Notes: generated by a model not told the origin, from the sequence alone. DNA of 64,000 nt from Neorhizobium sp. JUb45 (GCF_004343585.1 NZ_SLYW01000004.1:431497-495496); one strand, 5' to 3'; positions 26,775 to 36,633 are shown, counted from the first letter of the stretch. Numbers and translations are program-made.

Positions 26775-29069
26775 TTGCAGCTGTATAATAGGGATTTGCC
26801 GAGCGGTGCCTTGCTGGAAAAGCTCAGCGCACCCGCCGCCCGCCGCCAGTTGATCGATGTCGAGGCCATCATGGGCATCGCGCGGCGTCAATGGCTGGTG
26901 GTGGCTCTCTGCGCGACTGTCGGCGCCATGCTCGGCATCGCCTATGTGATGACGGCAACGCCGCTTTATACGGCCGGCATCAGCGTGATGATCGATCGCG
27001 GTGATACCAGCCAGGTGGTCGCCCAGCTTTCCACGGCAGGTCCGGCACCGGGGGAAGAAGAAGCGATGATCACCAGCCAGATCGCGCTTTTGCAGAGCCA
27101 GGCGGTGATCGGCGCGGTCGTCGACAAGCTCGATCTCACCAACGATCCCGAATTCGTCGGCACACCCTCCGCCGTTGCCACCGTCAAGAATGGCATCAAG
27201 TCGCTGATCAGCCTCACCGGCCTTTATTCGCCGAAGGAAGCACAGGCCGATAGCGCTGCCCGCCGTCAGGCCGCCATCGAACAGGTCGGTCGTGGCATGA
27301 CCGTGGCCCGCGCCGGCCGCAGTTATGTGATCGGCGTTGCCTATACCTCGCCATCGAAAGCATTGTCGGCGCGTGTCGCCAATGCCGTTGGTGACTCATA
27401 TCTCGACGACAAGCTGGAATCCCGCTACGAGGCCACCCGCCGCGCCGGCAGCTGGCTTGAAGGCCGCATCGCCGAATTGCGCCAGAAGGCGCTGGAGGCC
27501 GATCTCGCCGTCCAGAAATTCCGCTCGGAAAACGGTCTTGTCTCCGCCGGCCAGACGCTGATGTCGGACCAGCAGCTGACCGAGCTCAACAGCGCATTGA
27601 TCGTTGCCCAGTCGGAAACGGCGCAGTCGCGGGCAAAACACGAGCGCATCCAGAAGATCATCGATGCCGGCCAGGGCGATGCCATCGTCAACGATGTGCT
27701 TGACAGCTCGATTTCCAACGACCTGCGCCAGAAATATCTGGAAGCAGCCAAGACCGAAGCCGATATTTCACAACGTCTCGGCCCGGACCATGTGCAGGCT
27801 GTGCGCCTGCGCGGCGAAATGGCGGAATACCGTCGCCAGATGTTCGAGGAACTGAGCCGCATCGCCCAGAGCTACCAGAGCGAGCTTGAGGTTGCCGAGG
27901 CGCGCCAGAAGAGCCTGGAGGATAGCGTCCAGAAGGCGATGGGCATAACCTTCAGCGCCAACGAGACGCAGGTGCAGTTGCGCGAGCTTGAGCGTGAGGC
28001 CGATACCTACAAGAACCTCTACCAGAACTTTCTGCAGAAACATCAGGAAGCCCTGCAGCAGCAGAGTTTTCCGCTGACCGAAGCCCGCGTCATCACCAAG
28101 GCGACCGAGCCGGATGGCGCCAGCCATCCGAAAAAGCTGATCATGCTGCTGGCCTTCTGTTTCCTCGGTGGTGTCGCCGGGGCTGGCATCGGTGCCTTCC
28201 GCGAATTCCGCGACCGGTTTTTCCGCACCGGCGATCAGGTACGTGATGTGCTCGATCTCGAATTCATCGGCACCGCGCCGATGATCGATGAGAGCGCCGG
28301 CAAGCTTTCGGACGTGCCGGCAGGCCAAAGCCCGCGGGCGCTGCGCAAGAGCAATATCGCCTCGAATTACGTGATCGACCACCCGCTGTCGTCTTTTGCC
28401 GAAACGCTGCGCAGCGCCAAGATCGCCGCCGACCTGACGCTGGCCGGCAAGGATTGCAAGATCATCGGCATCGTTTCGACCCTGCCGGGCGAGGGCAAGT
28501 CGACGACGGCCATCAATTTCGCCGAGCTTCTGGCAAGCCAGGGCGCCCGTACCGTGCTGATCGATGGCGACCTTCGCAATCCCGGCGCCACCCGCGCCAT
28601 CGGCCTGCATGCGGAAGAGGGGATTCTCGAAGCGATCCTGGAGAAGAAGCCGGTCGGCGATCTGCTGCTCTATAATCCCGAGACCAAGCTTGCCTTCCTG
28701 CCGGCGGTGATCAAGCGCCGCGTGCCGCATTCGGCCGAACTGATCGGCTCGCTTGCCATGCGCGATATCCTCACCAGTCTGTCGGCAGAGGCCGATTACA
28801 TCATCGTCGACCTGCCGCCGCTGGGCGCCGTGGTCGATGCCCGCGCCGCCGCCAACCGCATCGACAGCTTCATCTACGTGGTCGAATGGGGCAAGACGGC
28901 ACGCCGCGCCGTGCGCCAGACGATCGGCAATGAACCGCAGGTGCGCGACAAGACGCTCGGCGTGATCCTCAACAAGGTCGATCACGAGAAGATGAAGCTC
29001 TACCGGACCTATGGATCGAGCGAATATTATTATTCGCGTTACTCCGAATATTATCAGGAGAACAAATAA
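26775..29069 (+). CDS. Polysaccharide copolymerase with tyrosine autokinase domain (Wzc/ExoP-like)
   Basis: 764 residues. Start TTG 26775: there is no ATG or GTG between the upstream in-frame stop and this codon, and 'gaggtcaag' precedes it; the next ATG is 26871. Wzz domain with first helix at about 37-58, long periplasmic coiled coils (about 210-430), second helix at about 455-475. The cytoplasmic BY-kinase has Walker A 'GEGKSTTAINFA' (about 573), Walker A' 'VLIDGDLRN' (about 594), Walker B 'YIIVDLPPLG' (about 675) and a C-terminal tyrosine cluster (about 745-761, six tyrosines in 'YGSSEYYYSRYSEYY' plus one before). It controls chain length and export of an exopolysaccharide, its activity cycling with tail phosphorylation. 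Partner of the Wza-like lipoprotein. Confidence 0.93.
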   Translation: MQLYNRDLPSGALLEKLSAPAARRQLIDVEAIMGIARRQWLVVALCATVGAMLGIAYVMTATPLYTAGISVMIDRGDTSQVVAQLSTAGPAPGEEEAMITSQIALLQSQAVIGAVVDKLDLTNDPEFVGTPSAVATVKNGIKSLISLTGLYSPKEAQADSAARRQAAIEQVGRGMTVARAGRSYVIGVAYTSPSKALSARVANAVGDSYLDDKLESRYEATRRAGSWLEGRIAELRQKALEADLAVQKFRSENGLVSAGQTLMSDQQLTELNSALIVAQSETAQSRAKHERIQKIIDAGQGDAIVNDVLDSSISNDLRQKYLEAAKTEADISQRLGPDHVQAVRLRGEMAEYRRQMFEELSRIAQSYQSELEVAEARQKSLEDSVQKAMGITFSANETQVQLRELEREADTYKNLYQNFLQKHQEALQQQSFPLTEARVITKATEPDGASHPKKLIMLLAFCFLGGVAGAGIGAFREFRDRFFRTGDQVRDVLDLEFIGTAPMIDESAGKLSDVPAGQSPRALRKSNIASNYVIDHPLSSFAETLRSAKIAADLTLAGKDCKIIGIVSTLPGEGKSTTAINFAELLASQGARTVLIDGDLRNPGATRAIGLHAEEGILEAILEKKPVGDLLLYNPETKLAFLPAVIKRRVPHSAELIGSLAMRDILTSLSAEADYIIVDLPPLGAVVDARAAANRIDSFIYVVEWGKTARRAVRQTIGNEPQVRDKTLGVILNKVDHEKMKLYRTYGSSEYYYSRYSEYYQENK

Positions 29070-29120
29070 TCTTGGCGTCAGGTATGATGCCGGCATGCAT
29101 ACGGAAAAGCGATTGCCACA

Positions 29121-29969
29121 ATGATTGAGGATCGTGAGCCGACGCAATCCATATCGAAGGAAGCCGTGCCATCCGCTGCGGAACGTTACCCGCAACCGCA
29201 TCGCGGCCGGCGCATCGTCATGATCCTGTTCGTGACGATTGCCATCTGTGGCGTCATCGTGCCGGTTCTGCTCGCCAACAATGGCCGCAACCTCGAGATT
29301 GCCGGAGATCGCCTCGGCTTGCCGCTGCACGACTGGTGGCGTGGAAAGACCGAACGGGTGCCGCTGCCGCCACAGGCGCAGTCTGCCCCGCAACAGCAAC
29401 CTGACGTCACGGCGGAGCCGGTGCACCGGAGCATACCCCGGCCGGCCCTCGAAAATCCCCCATCCCATCTTTCTCCACCCGCAGAAGCCTGGCAGCCGGA
29501 AAAAAGCTGCAATGCGCTTGAGCCGGGCGCAACGGGAGAAAAGCCGGTTTTTCTGGCAGCACCTGATGGCCGTTCGGAATGCACGGTGCTGATTGCGCTC
29601 AGCCAGGCGGAAAAGGCCAGTTCGCTGTTTCTGCAGGTGAGGGCGGCGGGCGACAGCCTCTCCAGCCTGCGCATGAAGCTCAATTTCGCAGAGGATGGCG
29701 AGGGAGGTGCACTACCGCAAAAGGCCGGTGATCTGGCGCGGCGTATTCTGGCCCCGATCAGCGAGGACGATCGCGCCTATCTTGAGGAGAGGATGGCCGG
29801 GAAGCAGGCTTTCCGAACCGAGATCGGCGATTACCGCATGACATTCCGGGCCGAAGGCGTGGACAATTCACGCTTCAATTTCATTGCCGTGTCGAAGGTC
29901 AGGGAGCCGGCGGCGACGGCTGAGGAGCAGGGCGCACCGGAAGCCGAGTCGCAAAATGCTCAGCCCTGA
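29121..29969 (+). CDS. Single-pass membrane protein of unknown function in the exopolysaccharide locus
   Basis: 282 residues, start ATG 29121, 51 bases after the tyrosine autokinase gene on the same strand, so probably co-transcribed. One membrane helix (about 31-51, 'VMILFVTIAICGVIVPVLLA'), then a proline/glutamine-rich linker (about 75-135) and a globular periplasmic domain (about 140-265) with two cysteines ('KSCNALEP', 'SECTVL'). The domain is not recognised. Position suggests an accessory part of the export machinery. Confidence 0.75.
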   Translation: MIEDREPTQSISKEAVPSAAERYPQPHRGRRIVMILFVTIAICGVIVPVLLANNGRNLEIAGDRLGLPLHDWWRGKTERVPLPPQAQSAPQQQPDVTAEPVHRSIPRPALENPPSHLSPPAEAWQPEKSCNALEPGATGEKPVFLAAPDGRSECTVLIALSQAEKASSLFLQVRAAGDSLSSLRMKLNFAEDGEGGALPQKAGDLARRILAPISEDDRAYLEERMAGKQAFRTEIGDYRMTFRAEGVDNSRFNFIAVSKVREPAATAEEQGAPEAESQNAQP

Positions 29970-29997
29970 TATGGGCACTTGAATTCACCTAAAAGAA

Positions 29998-30032
29998 AAC
30001 GTGGCCGCATCGACCATGATGACGGCCACGTT
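29998..30032 (-). terminator. Terminator between convergent genes
   Basis: 10-bp perfect stem aacgtggccg / cggccacgtt. On the minus strand the stem is followed by TTTTCTTTT, so it best serves the small basic protein gene, 15 bases after its stop. Confidence 0.7.
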
Positions 30033-30046
30033 CAAATATTCGGCGC

Positions 30047-30271
30047 TTAACGGCAGACGCGGGTGGTGCGAACCACGGTGCGGCCATGGTGCTGGGTGCG
30101 CACCTTCTTCACAACGCACTTTTCGCGGTGATGGCGCGGGCGGGCGTGATGGCCCCCTCGATGATCGACGCGCTCGACGGTGCGCACGGTCACGCTTGCG
30201 GCTTCGGAAGAGGCTGCGAAGGGCAGGATCGAAGAAACCGCGATGGCGGCGGCGAGAAGAACGTTTTTCAT
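30047..30271 (-). CDS. Small secreted basic protein
   Basis: 74 residues, start ATG 30271 after 'ccgagg'. Clear Sec signal peptide (about 1-24, 'LLAAAIAVSSILPFAASSEAA'), then about 50 residues very rich in arginine, histidine and valine ('HRGGHHARPRHHREKC', 'TVVRTTRVC') with two cysteines. The family is not recognised; histidine clusters could bind metal or polyanion, which is inference. It has its own terminator. Confidence 0.65.
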   Translation of the reverse strand: MKNVLLAAAIAVSSILPFAASSEAASVTVRTVERVDHRGGHHARPRHHREKCVVKKVRTQHHGRTVVRTTRVCR

Positions 30272-30437
30272 GGATGCCTCGGGGGAGATGAATGAAGGTT
30301 GGCGGCCATTAATGCCGATGACCTGTCCGAGGTTCCGCGGAAATGTGAAAATTGGCGAAATAATTATCGGCAGGGTTGATGCCGAGGTCTCTGCGGTCAG
30401 GCAGAACGTGTCTTTGGGGATGTTTAAGGAAGGAAAA

Positions 30438-30512
30438 TGGTGCTGCTAGAGAGATTTGAACTCTCGGCCTCTCCCTTACCAAGGGAGTGCTCTACCCCTG
30501 AGCTATAGCAGC
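30438..30512 (-). tRNA. tRNA-Thr (GGT)
   Basis: On the minus strand the 75-nt gene folds as a cloverleaf: acceptor GCTGCTA/TAGCAGC, D-arm 'AGCTCAGGGGTAGAGC', anticodon arm CTCCC-TTGGTAA-GGGAG with anticodon GGT, T-arm GAGAG-TTCAAAT-CTCTC, encoded CCA. Confidence 0.97.
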
Positions 30513-30666
30513 ATCTGGCAGCCGGTTGATGTCCCCGGCGCGTTGGGATGCGGCCTATTGCCATAGGTTTTTCGAGAGCGCAAGCGGCAAAAAACGACTT
30601 CGTGACATTTGCGTGGAAAAGTTGGGATGGCTTTCGGTCGCGCCGCTTTTGTTCTATGTCGATCTC

Positions 30667-30903
30667 ATGAACGAAAACGACAAGCAGAACCGCGCCGGAA
30701 CGCCTGTTCACAAGGGCGCAGAGGCGACCGAAGAACAGCTGTTGAAGCGCGGCGAGCGTAGCGAGGCCGAGCGCAAGCTTAGGGCTGCGGCAAAACTGCG
30801 CGAAAACCTGCAGCGGCGCAAACAGCAGGCGCGTGCCCGCCGCGCCGGCGAGGAAGATCCAACGATTGGCCTTCCTGCCGCAAAAACGGACGAATCATCG
30901 TGA
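30667..30903 (+). CDS. Small charged protein upstream of murA
   Basis: 78 residues from ATG 30667; the frame is open further upstream, but that part overlaps the tRNA promoter side and does not look like protein. Very rich in arginine, lysine, glutamate and alanine ('ERKLRAAAKLRENLQRRKQQARARRAGEE'), predicted mostly helical. Such a small basic protein is often found before murA in Rhizobiaceae; function unknown. No strong ribosome site is visible. Confidence 0.6.
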   Translation: MNENDKQNRAGTPVHKGAEATEEQLLKRGERSEAERKLRAAAKLRENLQRRKQQARARRAGEEDPTIGLPAAKTDESS

Positions 30904-31034
30904 TTGTGTTCGACTTTCTCATGAGCCCTGTTTCTCCGGGTGTATTTTCAACGAATTGAAGCCGCGCGGGATATCGTCTAAGACGCCCGCTTTCGCGCAA
31001 GAACAAGAAAGGCGGGCCCGGCCCGTTGTCAAAA

Positions 31035-32327
31035 ATGGATCGCATCAGAGTTATCGGCGGCAATCAGCTGAACGGCATCATTCCGATTTCGGGCGCCAAG
31101 AACGCGGCCCTGCCGCTGATGATCGCATCGCTCCTGACCAGCGATACGCTGACGCTTGAAAACGTGCCGCATCTGGCCGATGTCGAGCAGCTGATGCGCA
31201 TTCTCGGCAATCACGGCGTCGACCTCTCCGTCAACGGTCGTCGTGAAGGCCAGGCTGAAAGCTACGCCCGCACCATCCAGTTCACCTGCCGCACCATCGT
31301 CGATACGGTCGCGCCTTATGAGCTGGTCTCGAAAATGCGTGCCTCATTCTGGGTCATCGGCCCGCTTCTGGCCCGTGAAGGCAAGGCCCGCGTTTCGCTG
31401 CCGGGCGGTTGCGCCATCGGCACGCGTCCGGTCGATCTCTTCCTCGAAAGCCTGCAGGCGCTCGGCGCCACCATCGAGATCGATGGCGGTTATGTCGAAG
31501 TCACCGCGCCCAAGGGCGGCCTCGTCGGCACGCACTATACCTTCCCAAAGGTCTCTGTCGGCGCCACGCATGTCATGCTGATGGCGGCAACGCTTGCCAA
31601 GGGTACGACGGTGATCGAAAACGCTGCCCGCGAGCCTGAAGTCGTCGATCTCGCCGCCTGCCTCACCGCCATGGGTGCCAAGATCGAAGGCGCCGGCACC
31701 AAGACCATCACCGTCGAAGGCGTGTCGTCGCTGCACGGCGCCCGTCACCGCGTCCTGCCCGACCGTATCGAAACCGGCACCTATGCCATGGCCGTTGCCA
31801 TGACCGGCGGCGACGTGACGCTCGAAGGCACCAATGGCGCGCTTCTCGAAAACGCGCTGGATGCCCTGCGTCAGGCGGGTGCCACCATCACCCAGACGGA
31901 AACCGGCCTGCGCGTCGTGCGCAATGGCAACGGCATCCAGCCGGTCGATGTCGTCACTGAACCTTTCCCGGGTTTCCCGACCGATCTGCAGGCACAGTTC
32001 ATGGCGCTGATGACAAAATCTTCGGGCGTGTCGCACATCACCGAAACCATCTTTGAAAACCGCTTCATGCATGTGCAGGAACTGGCGCGTCTGGGCGCAA
32101 AGATCTCGCTGTCGGGCCAGATGGCTCGCGTCGAAGGCGTGTCCAAGCTGAAAGGCGCCCCGGTCATGGCAACCGATCTGCGCGCCTCGGTATCGCTGGT
32201 CATTGCCGGTCTTGCGGCTGAAGGCGAAACGCTGGTCAACCGCGTCTACCACCTCGATCGCGGTTTCGAGCGTCTGGAAGAAAAGCTCACGCGTTGCGGC
32301 GCCATCGTCGAGCGCGTCAGCGAATAA
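31035..32327 (+). CDS. murA: UDP-N-acetylglucosamine 1-carboxyvinyltransferase
   Basis: 430 residues from ATG 31035 (MDRIRVIGG), the usual family start; a TTG at 31026 in frame is possible. Transfers enolpyruvate from PEP to UDP-GlcNAc, the committed step of peptidoglycan synthesis. '[16 protein letters not shown]' near the N-terminus binds UDP-GlcNAc, the PEP-attacking cysteine is in the flexible loop '[13 protein letters not shown]' (about residue 117), and the basic '[15 protein letters not shown]' and '[17 protein letters not shown]' lie near the C-terminus. The cysteine predicts fosfomycin sensitivity of the enzyme. Ends in a strong terminator. Confidence 0.97.
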   Translation: MDRIRVIGGNQLNGIIPISGAKNAALPLMIASLLTSDTLTLENVPHLADVEQLMRILGNHGVDLSVNGRREGQAESYARTIQFTCRTIVDTVAPYELVSKMRASFWVIGPLLAREGKARVSLPGGCAIGTRPVDLFLESLQALGATIEIDGGYVEVTAPKGGLVGTHYTFPKVSVGATHVMLMAATLAKGTTVIENAAREPEVVDLAACLTAMGAKIEGAGTKTITVEGVSSLHGARHRVLPDRIETGTYAMAVAMTGGDVTLEGTNGALLENALDALRQAGATITQTETGLRVVRNGNGIQPVDVVTEPFPGFPTDLQAQFMALMTKSSGVSHITETIFENRFMHVQELARLGAKISLSGQMARVEGVSKLKGAPVMATDLRASVSLVIAGLAAEGETLVNRVYHLDRGFERLEEKLTRCGAIVERVSE

Positions 32328-32353
32328 TTTTCTCGAGCATTCGTGACATTTTG

Positions 32354-32389
32354 AAACGGGCGGCAGAGCATCTCTTGCCGCCCGTTTTC
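32354..32389 (+). terminator. Terminator after murA
   Basis: 12-bp stem aaacgggcggca / tgccgcccgttt with a 10-base loop and T-rich end, 27 bases after the murA stop. Confidence 0.85.
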
Positions 32390-32482
32390 GCATGCCTATC
32401 TAAATCCGTGTTCCCATCGAACGACCATCTCCAACGTGCCGGCGATCAATGATTGTCGACATAGGCATGACACGGAGTTTTC

Positions 32483-33325
32483 ATGACCACGCTATCCAAT
32501 CCCGTCTGGTTCATCACCGGCTGCTCGACCGGCTTCGGCCACGAACTGGCCAAACTCACCATCGCCCGCGGCTGGCCGACGGTCGTCACCGCGCGTGACA
32601 AGGCCCGCCTTGCCGATCTGGTAAACGGCAACGAAAACGTTCTCGCACTCGATCTCGACGTCACCGATCAGGCCCAGGTCGAAGCAGCGGTGAAAGCCGC
32701 CGAAGACCGCTTTGGTCGCATCGATGTGCTCGTCAACAATGCTGGTTACGGTTATCAGGCCTCGATCGAGGAAGGCGTTGAAGAGGACATCCGCGCCATG
32801 TTCGATGCCAATGTGTTCGGCCTGTTCGCGATGACGCGGGCCGTGCTGCCGGGCATGCGGCAGCGGCGTCAGGGGCATATTCTCAACATCACCTCGCTTG
32901 CCGGTTTCGCCGGCTTCCCCGGTTCCGGTTATTACGCCGCCACCAAACATGCCGTCGAAGGATTTTCGGATTCGCTTGCGGCAGAAACCGCGCCGCTCGG
33001 CATCCATGTCACCTGCGTGGCGCCGGGGCCGTTCCGCACCGATTGGGCCGGCCGTTCGCTGAAACAGACGCCGGTGAAAATCGCTGAGTACGAGGAAACG
33101 GCCGGTGCCCGCATGAAAACCACCGCCGGTTACAGCGGCCAGCAGCCGGGTGATCCGGTGCGCGCCGGCGAGGCGATGATTGCGGCCACGCAAAGCGACA
33201 AGCCGCCACGCCATCTCGTGCTCGGCAAGTTCGCTTTCGAAGGCGTGACATCCAAGCTGAAGGAACGTCTGGCGCAGGTGGAAAGCCTGAAGGGCGCCAG
33301 CCTCGGCGCCGACTTCCCGTCATAG
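32483..33325 (+). CDS. Short-chain dehydrogenase/reductase
   Basis: 280 residues, start ATG 32483 after 'cggag'. Classical SDR: NAD(P)-binding 'TGCSTGFG' (about residue 13), 'NNAGYG' (about 88), catalytic serine in 'NITSLAGFAGFPGSGYYAATK' with Y-x3-K (about 154-158), and 'APGPFRTDWAG' after it. An arginine (TARDKARL) after the second strand suggests NADPH preference. The substrate is unknown. Monocistronic between murA and the hisD cluster. Confidence 0.9.
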   Translation: MTTLSNPVWFITGCSTGFGHELAKLTIARGWPTVVTARDKARLADLVNGNENVLALDLDVTDQAQVEAAVKAAEDRFGRIDVLVNNAGYGYQASIEEGVEEDIRAMFDANVFGLFAMTRAVLPGMRQRRQGHILNITSLAGFAGFPGSGYYAATKHAVEGFSDSLAAETAPLGIHVTCVAPGPFRTDWAGRSLKQTPVKIAEYEETAGARMKTTAGYSGQQPGDPVRAGEAMIAATQSDKPPRHLVLGKFAFEGVTSKLKERLAQVESLKGASLGADFPS

Positions 33326-33495
33326 GCCAATACCGGCAGGGCGGGGCGTCAAAATCGCTCCGCCCGCGCTTCACCGCATCATGCCACCTTTGCCGCATTG
33401 CTGTTGCTTCTCGTCTCGTGCCATCCTATTTCCAGAGCCATGAATAGATGTGCCGTTTTCCATCGTGGAAAGCGCGCCAAGGATGGAAACCTGCA

Positions 33496-33927
33496 ATGAG
33501 CGATCTCAGGCTTTTGGCCATGGACAAGGACGATCTCGATATCGTCTCGGCGCATATGCAGGACAGCGTCTTCAAGGCACCGGATATCGCCTGGGATGCC
33601 AAGCACCAGCAGTTCTCGGTGGCCGTCAACCGTTTCGTCTGGGAAAAGAGCGATCGCCGTGCCAAGGGGCATGAGCGCCGCCGCGCGCTTTTGGTGTTCA
33701 AGCGCGTGCAGGCCGTGCGCTCGCTCGGTGTCAGCCGTGGCAATGACGAGGCGGTGCATGCACTGCTGGCCATCCGCTTCGAACAGAAGGGCGAGGGGCC
33801 AGATGGCACGATCGAGCTGACGCTGGCCGGTGACGCCGCCATCAGCCTCGACGTCGAATGCATCGAGGCACAGCTGGCCGATACCGGCGGCGCCTGGGAA
33901 ACCACCAACAGGCCGGATCACGCCTGA
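33496..33927 (+). CDS. DUF2948 family protein
   Basis: 143 residues from ATG 33496 (MSDLRLLAMDKDDLDIVSAHMQDSVFKAPDI). The sequence matches the small alphaproteobacterial family usually found directly upstream of hisD; biochemical function unknown. Soluble, with no signal or membrane segment. First of a probable operon with hisD, UPF0262, the LMW phosphatase-like gene and possibly infA. Confidence 0.8.
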   Translation: MSDLRLLAMDKDDLDIVSAHMQDSVFKAPDIAWDAKHQQFSVAVNRFVWEKSDRRAKGHERRRALLVFKRVQAVRSLGVSRGNDEAVHALLAIRFEQKGEGPDGTIELTLAGDAAISLDVECIEAQLADTGGAWETTNRPDHA

Positions 33928-33988
33928 TAAGGCGCGTAACCGGCAGGCTGAATTGGCAGACTGAATTGAATGTGTAAGGGGATGACGA

Positions 33989-35287
33989 GTGGCGATCTGG
34001 CTTGAACAGCAGGCGGCCGATTTCGAGGCAAAATTCAAGACTTTCCTGACGACGAAGCGGGAAGTGTCGGAAGACGTCAACGCCGTGGTGCGCGATATCA
34101 TCAAGGACGTGCAGGTGCGTGGCGACGCAGCACTCGCCGATTATTCGCTGCGTTTCGACAAGGTGGATTTTAACACCGTCGGCCTGCAGGTGACGGAAGC
34201 AGAGATCGATGCCGCCGTCGCCGCCACGGATGCCAAAGTGCTCGACGCGCTGAAGCTTGCGGCCGAACGCATCGAAAAACACCATGCCCGCCAGATGCCC
34301 AAGGACGATATCTATGAGGACGCGCTCGGCGTCGGCCTCGGTTCGCGCTGGACGGCCATCGAGGCGGTCGGTCTTTACGTGCCGGGTGGCACCGCCAGTT
34401 ATCCAAGCTCGGTGCTGATGAATGCCGTACCGGCTCGCGTAGCCGGCGTGCCGCGCATGGTCATGGTCGTGCCCGCCGGTGGCGGTGCCATCAATCCCGC
34501 CGTGCTGGCTGCCGCCCGCATTGCCGGCGTCACGGAAATCTATCGTGTCGGCGGCGCGCAGGCCGTGGCCGCTCTCGCCTATGGCACCGAAACCATCGCG
34601 CCGGTGGCAAAGATCGTCGGCCCCGGCAATGCCTATGTCGCTGCCGCCAAGCGCCATGTCTTTGGCACTGTCGGTATCGACATGATCGCCGGCCCGTCTG
34701 AAGTGCTGGTGATTGCCGATGCTGAAAACGATCCGGACTGGATCGCCGCCGACCTTCTGGCCCAGGCCGAACATGATGCCGGCGCCCAGTCGATCGTCAT
34801 CACCGACAATGCCGAATTCGGTCGCGCGGTCGAGGCTGCCGTCGAACGCCAGCTGAAAACCCTGTCGCGGTCAGAAACCGCTGCCGCCAGCTGGCGCGAT
34901 TTTGGCGCGATCATTCTGGTGAAGGATCTCAGCGACTCGATCCCGCTCGCCAACCGCATCGCCGCCGAACATCTGGAACTTGCCGTTGCCGATCCCGACG
35001 CGCTGATGGCAAAAATCACCAATGCCGGTGCTATTTTCGTCGGCCGCCACACGCCGGAAGTGATCGGGGATTATGTCGGCGGTTCCAACCACGTCCTGCC
35101 GACGGCGCGGTCTGCGCGTTTCTCGTCGGGCCTCGGCGTGCTCGATTTCGTCAAGCGCACCTCGATCCTGCGGCTCGGCCCGGAGCAGCTGCGGGCACTT
35201 GGGCCGGCGGCCATCACCCTTGCCCATTCCGAGGGGCTGGATGCCCATGCCCGTTCCGTTGCCATCCGGCTCAACCAGGAGAGCTGA
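33989..35287 (+). CDS. hisD: Histidinol dehydrogenase
   Basis: 432 residues from a GTG at 33989 ('aaggggatgacga' in front). Two-step NAD-dependent oxidation of L-histidinol to L-histidine, last step of histidine synthesis. Recognised by 'VGLYVPGGTASYPSSVLMNAVPA', 'RVGGAQAVAALAYGTETI', 'IAGPSEVLVIAD', 'LLAQAEHDAGAQSIVI' (zinc ligands/active site) and 'AAEHLEL' with the catalytic Glu-His pair; the C-terminal 'ITLAHSEGLDAHARSVAIRL' carries the last zinc ligand. Complete. The neighbouring gene starts 3 bases after its stop. Confidence 0.97.
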   Translation: MAIWLEQQAADFEAKFKTFLTTKREVSEDVNAVVRDIIKDVQVRGDAALADYSLRFDKVDFNTVGLQVTEAEIDAAVAATDAKVLDALKLAAERIEKHHARQMPKDDIYEDALGVGLGSRWTAIEAVGLYVPGGTASYPSSVLMNAVPARVAGVPRMVMVVPAGGGAINPAVLAAARIAGVTEIYRVGGAQAVAALAYGTETIAPVAKIVGPGNAYVAAAKRHVFGTVGIDMIAGPSEVLVIADAENDPDWIAADLLAQAEHDAGAQSIVITDNAEFGRAVEAAVERQLKTLSRSETAAASWRDFGAIILVKDLSDSIPLANRIAAEHLELAVADPDALMAKITNAGAIFVGRHTPEVIGDYVGGSNHVLPTARSARFSSGLGVLDFVKRTSILRLGPEQLRALGPAAITLAHSEGLDAHARSVAIRLNQES

Positions 35288-35290
35288 CCC

Positions 35291-35764
35291 ATGGCGGCTG
35301 GCGACTTCCGGCTCTGCGACATCGTGCTCGACGACAGCGTCGGCCGGTCGACGCCGGATGTCGAGCATGAACGCGCCGTCGCCATTTTCGATCTCGTCGA
35401 GGAAAACCGCTTCGAGCCGATCGGCCATGATGGCGGGCCTTATCGTCTGAGCATTGCGGTGGCAGGCCCACGCCTCGTTTTCGCCATCACCACGGAAGAG
35501 GGCGGTGACGTCGCCACCCACATCCTGTCGCTGACGCCGTTTCGCCGTATCATCAGGGACTACTTTCTGATCTGCGAAAGTTATTACGAGGCGATCCGCT
35601 CCTCGACGCCGAGCCAGATCGAGGCGATCGACATGGGCCGTCGCGGTGTGCACAACGAAGGCTCGGAAACCCTGCAGGAAAGGCTGAAGGGCAAGATCGA
35701 GGTGGATTTCAATACCGCCCGCCGGCTGTTCACGCTGGTCAGCGTGCTCTATTGGAAGGGGTAG
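35291..35764 (+). CDS. UPF0262 family protein
   Basis: 157 residues beginning '[12 protein letters not shown]' with conserved '[25 protein letters not shown]' and '[17 protein letters not shown]'; this is the UPF0262 family, always near hisD in Rhizobiales. Function unknown. Its ribosome site (caggagagc) lies within the end of hisD, so translation is probably coupled. Confidence 0.88.
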   Translation: MAAGDFRLCDIVLDDSVGRSTPDVEHERAVAIFDLVEENRFEPIGHDGGPYRLSIAVAGPRLVFAITTEEGGDVATHILSLTPFRRIIRDYFLICESYYEAIRSSTPSQIEAIDMGRRGVHNEGSETLQERLKGKIEVDFNTARRLFTLVSVLYWKG

Positions 35765-35769
35765 CCTCC

Positions 35770-36258
35770 ATGGAGACCATGGATAGCCCTCCTTTCGAAA
35801 CCCATATAGAGCGCCCGAACGCGATCCTGTTCGTCTGCGGTATGAACGCCATTCGTTCGCCAATGGCGGAAGTCATTGCAAAACACCTTCTGCCACCTGA
35901 TATCTATATCCAGTCGGGCGGGGTGAAGGCCGGCGACGCTGATCCGTTTGTAGGCGTCGTGCTGGAGGAGCTCGGGCTAGAGCTGAAAAAACGCCATGTG
36001 CCGCGCACGATGGAAGACCTCGAGGACGATTTTTTCGACCTGATCATCACGCTGGCACCTGAGGCGCATCACGCGGCCCTTGAACTGACGCGGTCGAACG
36101 CGGTCGAGGTGATCTACTGGCCGACGCCCGATCCGACTGTGGAGACCGGTTCGCGCGAACAGCGGCTGGAAGCCTATCGCGGTGTGCGGGACCGGCTCTG
36201 GGCGTTGATCGATGAACGTCTGGCGCGTCGTCTGCGCCACCGTGCGCAAACGCCCTGA
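35770..36258 (+). CDS. Low-molecular-weight protein tyrosine phosphatase-like protein
   Basis: 162 residues from ATG 35770 ('ggaagggg' in front); the frame also opens at 35752 inside the previous gene. P-loop 'VCGMNAIRSPMAE' matches C-x5-R-S of low-molecular-weight phosphatases and arsenate reductases, and the general-acid loop appears as 'WPTPDP'. Usually annotated as a LMW phosphatase family member; substrate unknown. Last gene of the hisD operon, with 5 bases to the gene before it. Confidence 0.82.
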   Translation: METMDSPPFETHIERPNAILFVCGMNAIRSPMAEVIAKHLLPPDIYIQSGGVKAGDADPFVGVVLEELGLELKKRHVPRTMEDLEDDFFDLIITLAPEAHHAALELTRSNAVEVIYWPTPDPTVETGSREQRLEAYRGVRDRLWALIDERLARRLRHRAQTP

Positions 36259-36414
36259 CGGGTGCCGCAAAAGCATTGATTTCGGCGCTTGCGAACAAGA
36301 CCGAGAATCAATGTTCACAAAGCGCCGCTGATTGTGTAGTTTCCGCGCAAATTCTCAAGGCTGCCGGTTCGGCGGCCTATTCCGCATTCAAGAAAACAGG
36401 AAGACAAGCTCTAG

Positions 36415-36633
36415 ATGGCTAAAGAAGAAGTTCTCGAATTCCCGGGCGTCGTGACGGAACTGTTGCCGAACGCGACTTTCCGCGTGAAGCTGGAAAACGA
36501 ACACGAGATCATCGCTCACACCGCCGGCCGCATGCGCAAGAACCGTATCCGCGTTCTCGCCGGCGACAAGGTTCTGGTGGAAATGACCCCGTACGATCTG
36601 ACCAAGGGTCGGATCACCTACCGCTTCAAGTAA
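36415..36633 (+). CDS. infA: Translation initiation factor IF-1
   Basis: 72 residues, the standard length: '[68 protein letters not shown]' is a single S1/OB-fold domain. Binds the ribosomal A site during initiation. Start ATG 36415 after 'ggaagacaag'. Only 9 bases from maf, so the two are likely co-transcribed. Confidence 0.98.
   Translation: MAKEEVLEFPGVVTELLPNATFRVKLENEHEIIAHTAGRMRKNRIRVLAGDKVLVEMTPYDLTKGRITYRFK

Noticed and set aside
27768..29468. 566-codon minus-strand frame over the tyrosine autokinase
   Set aside because: Antisense to a complete BY-kinase; no ribosome site or family resemblance.
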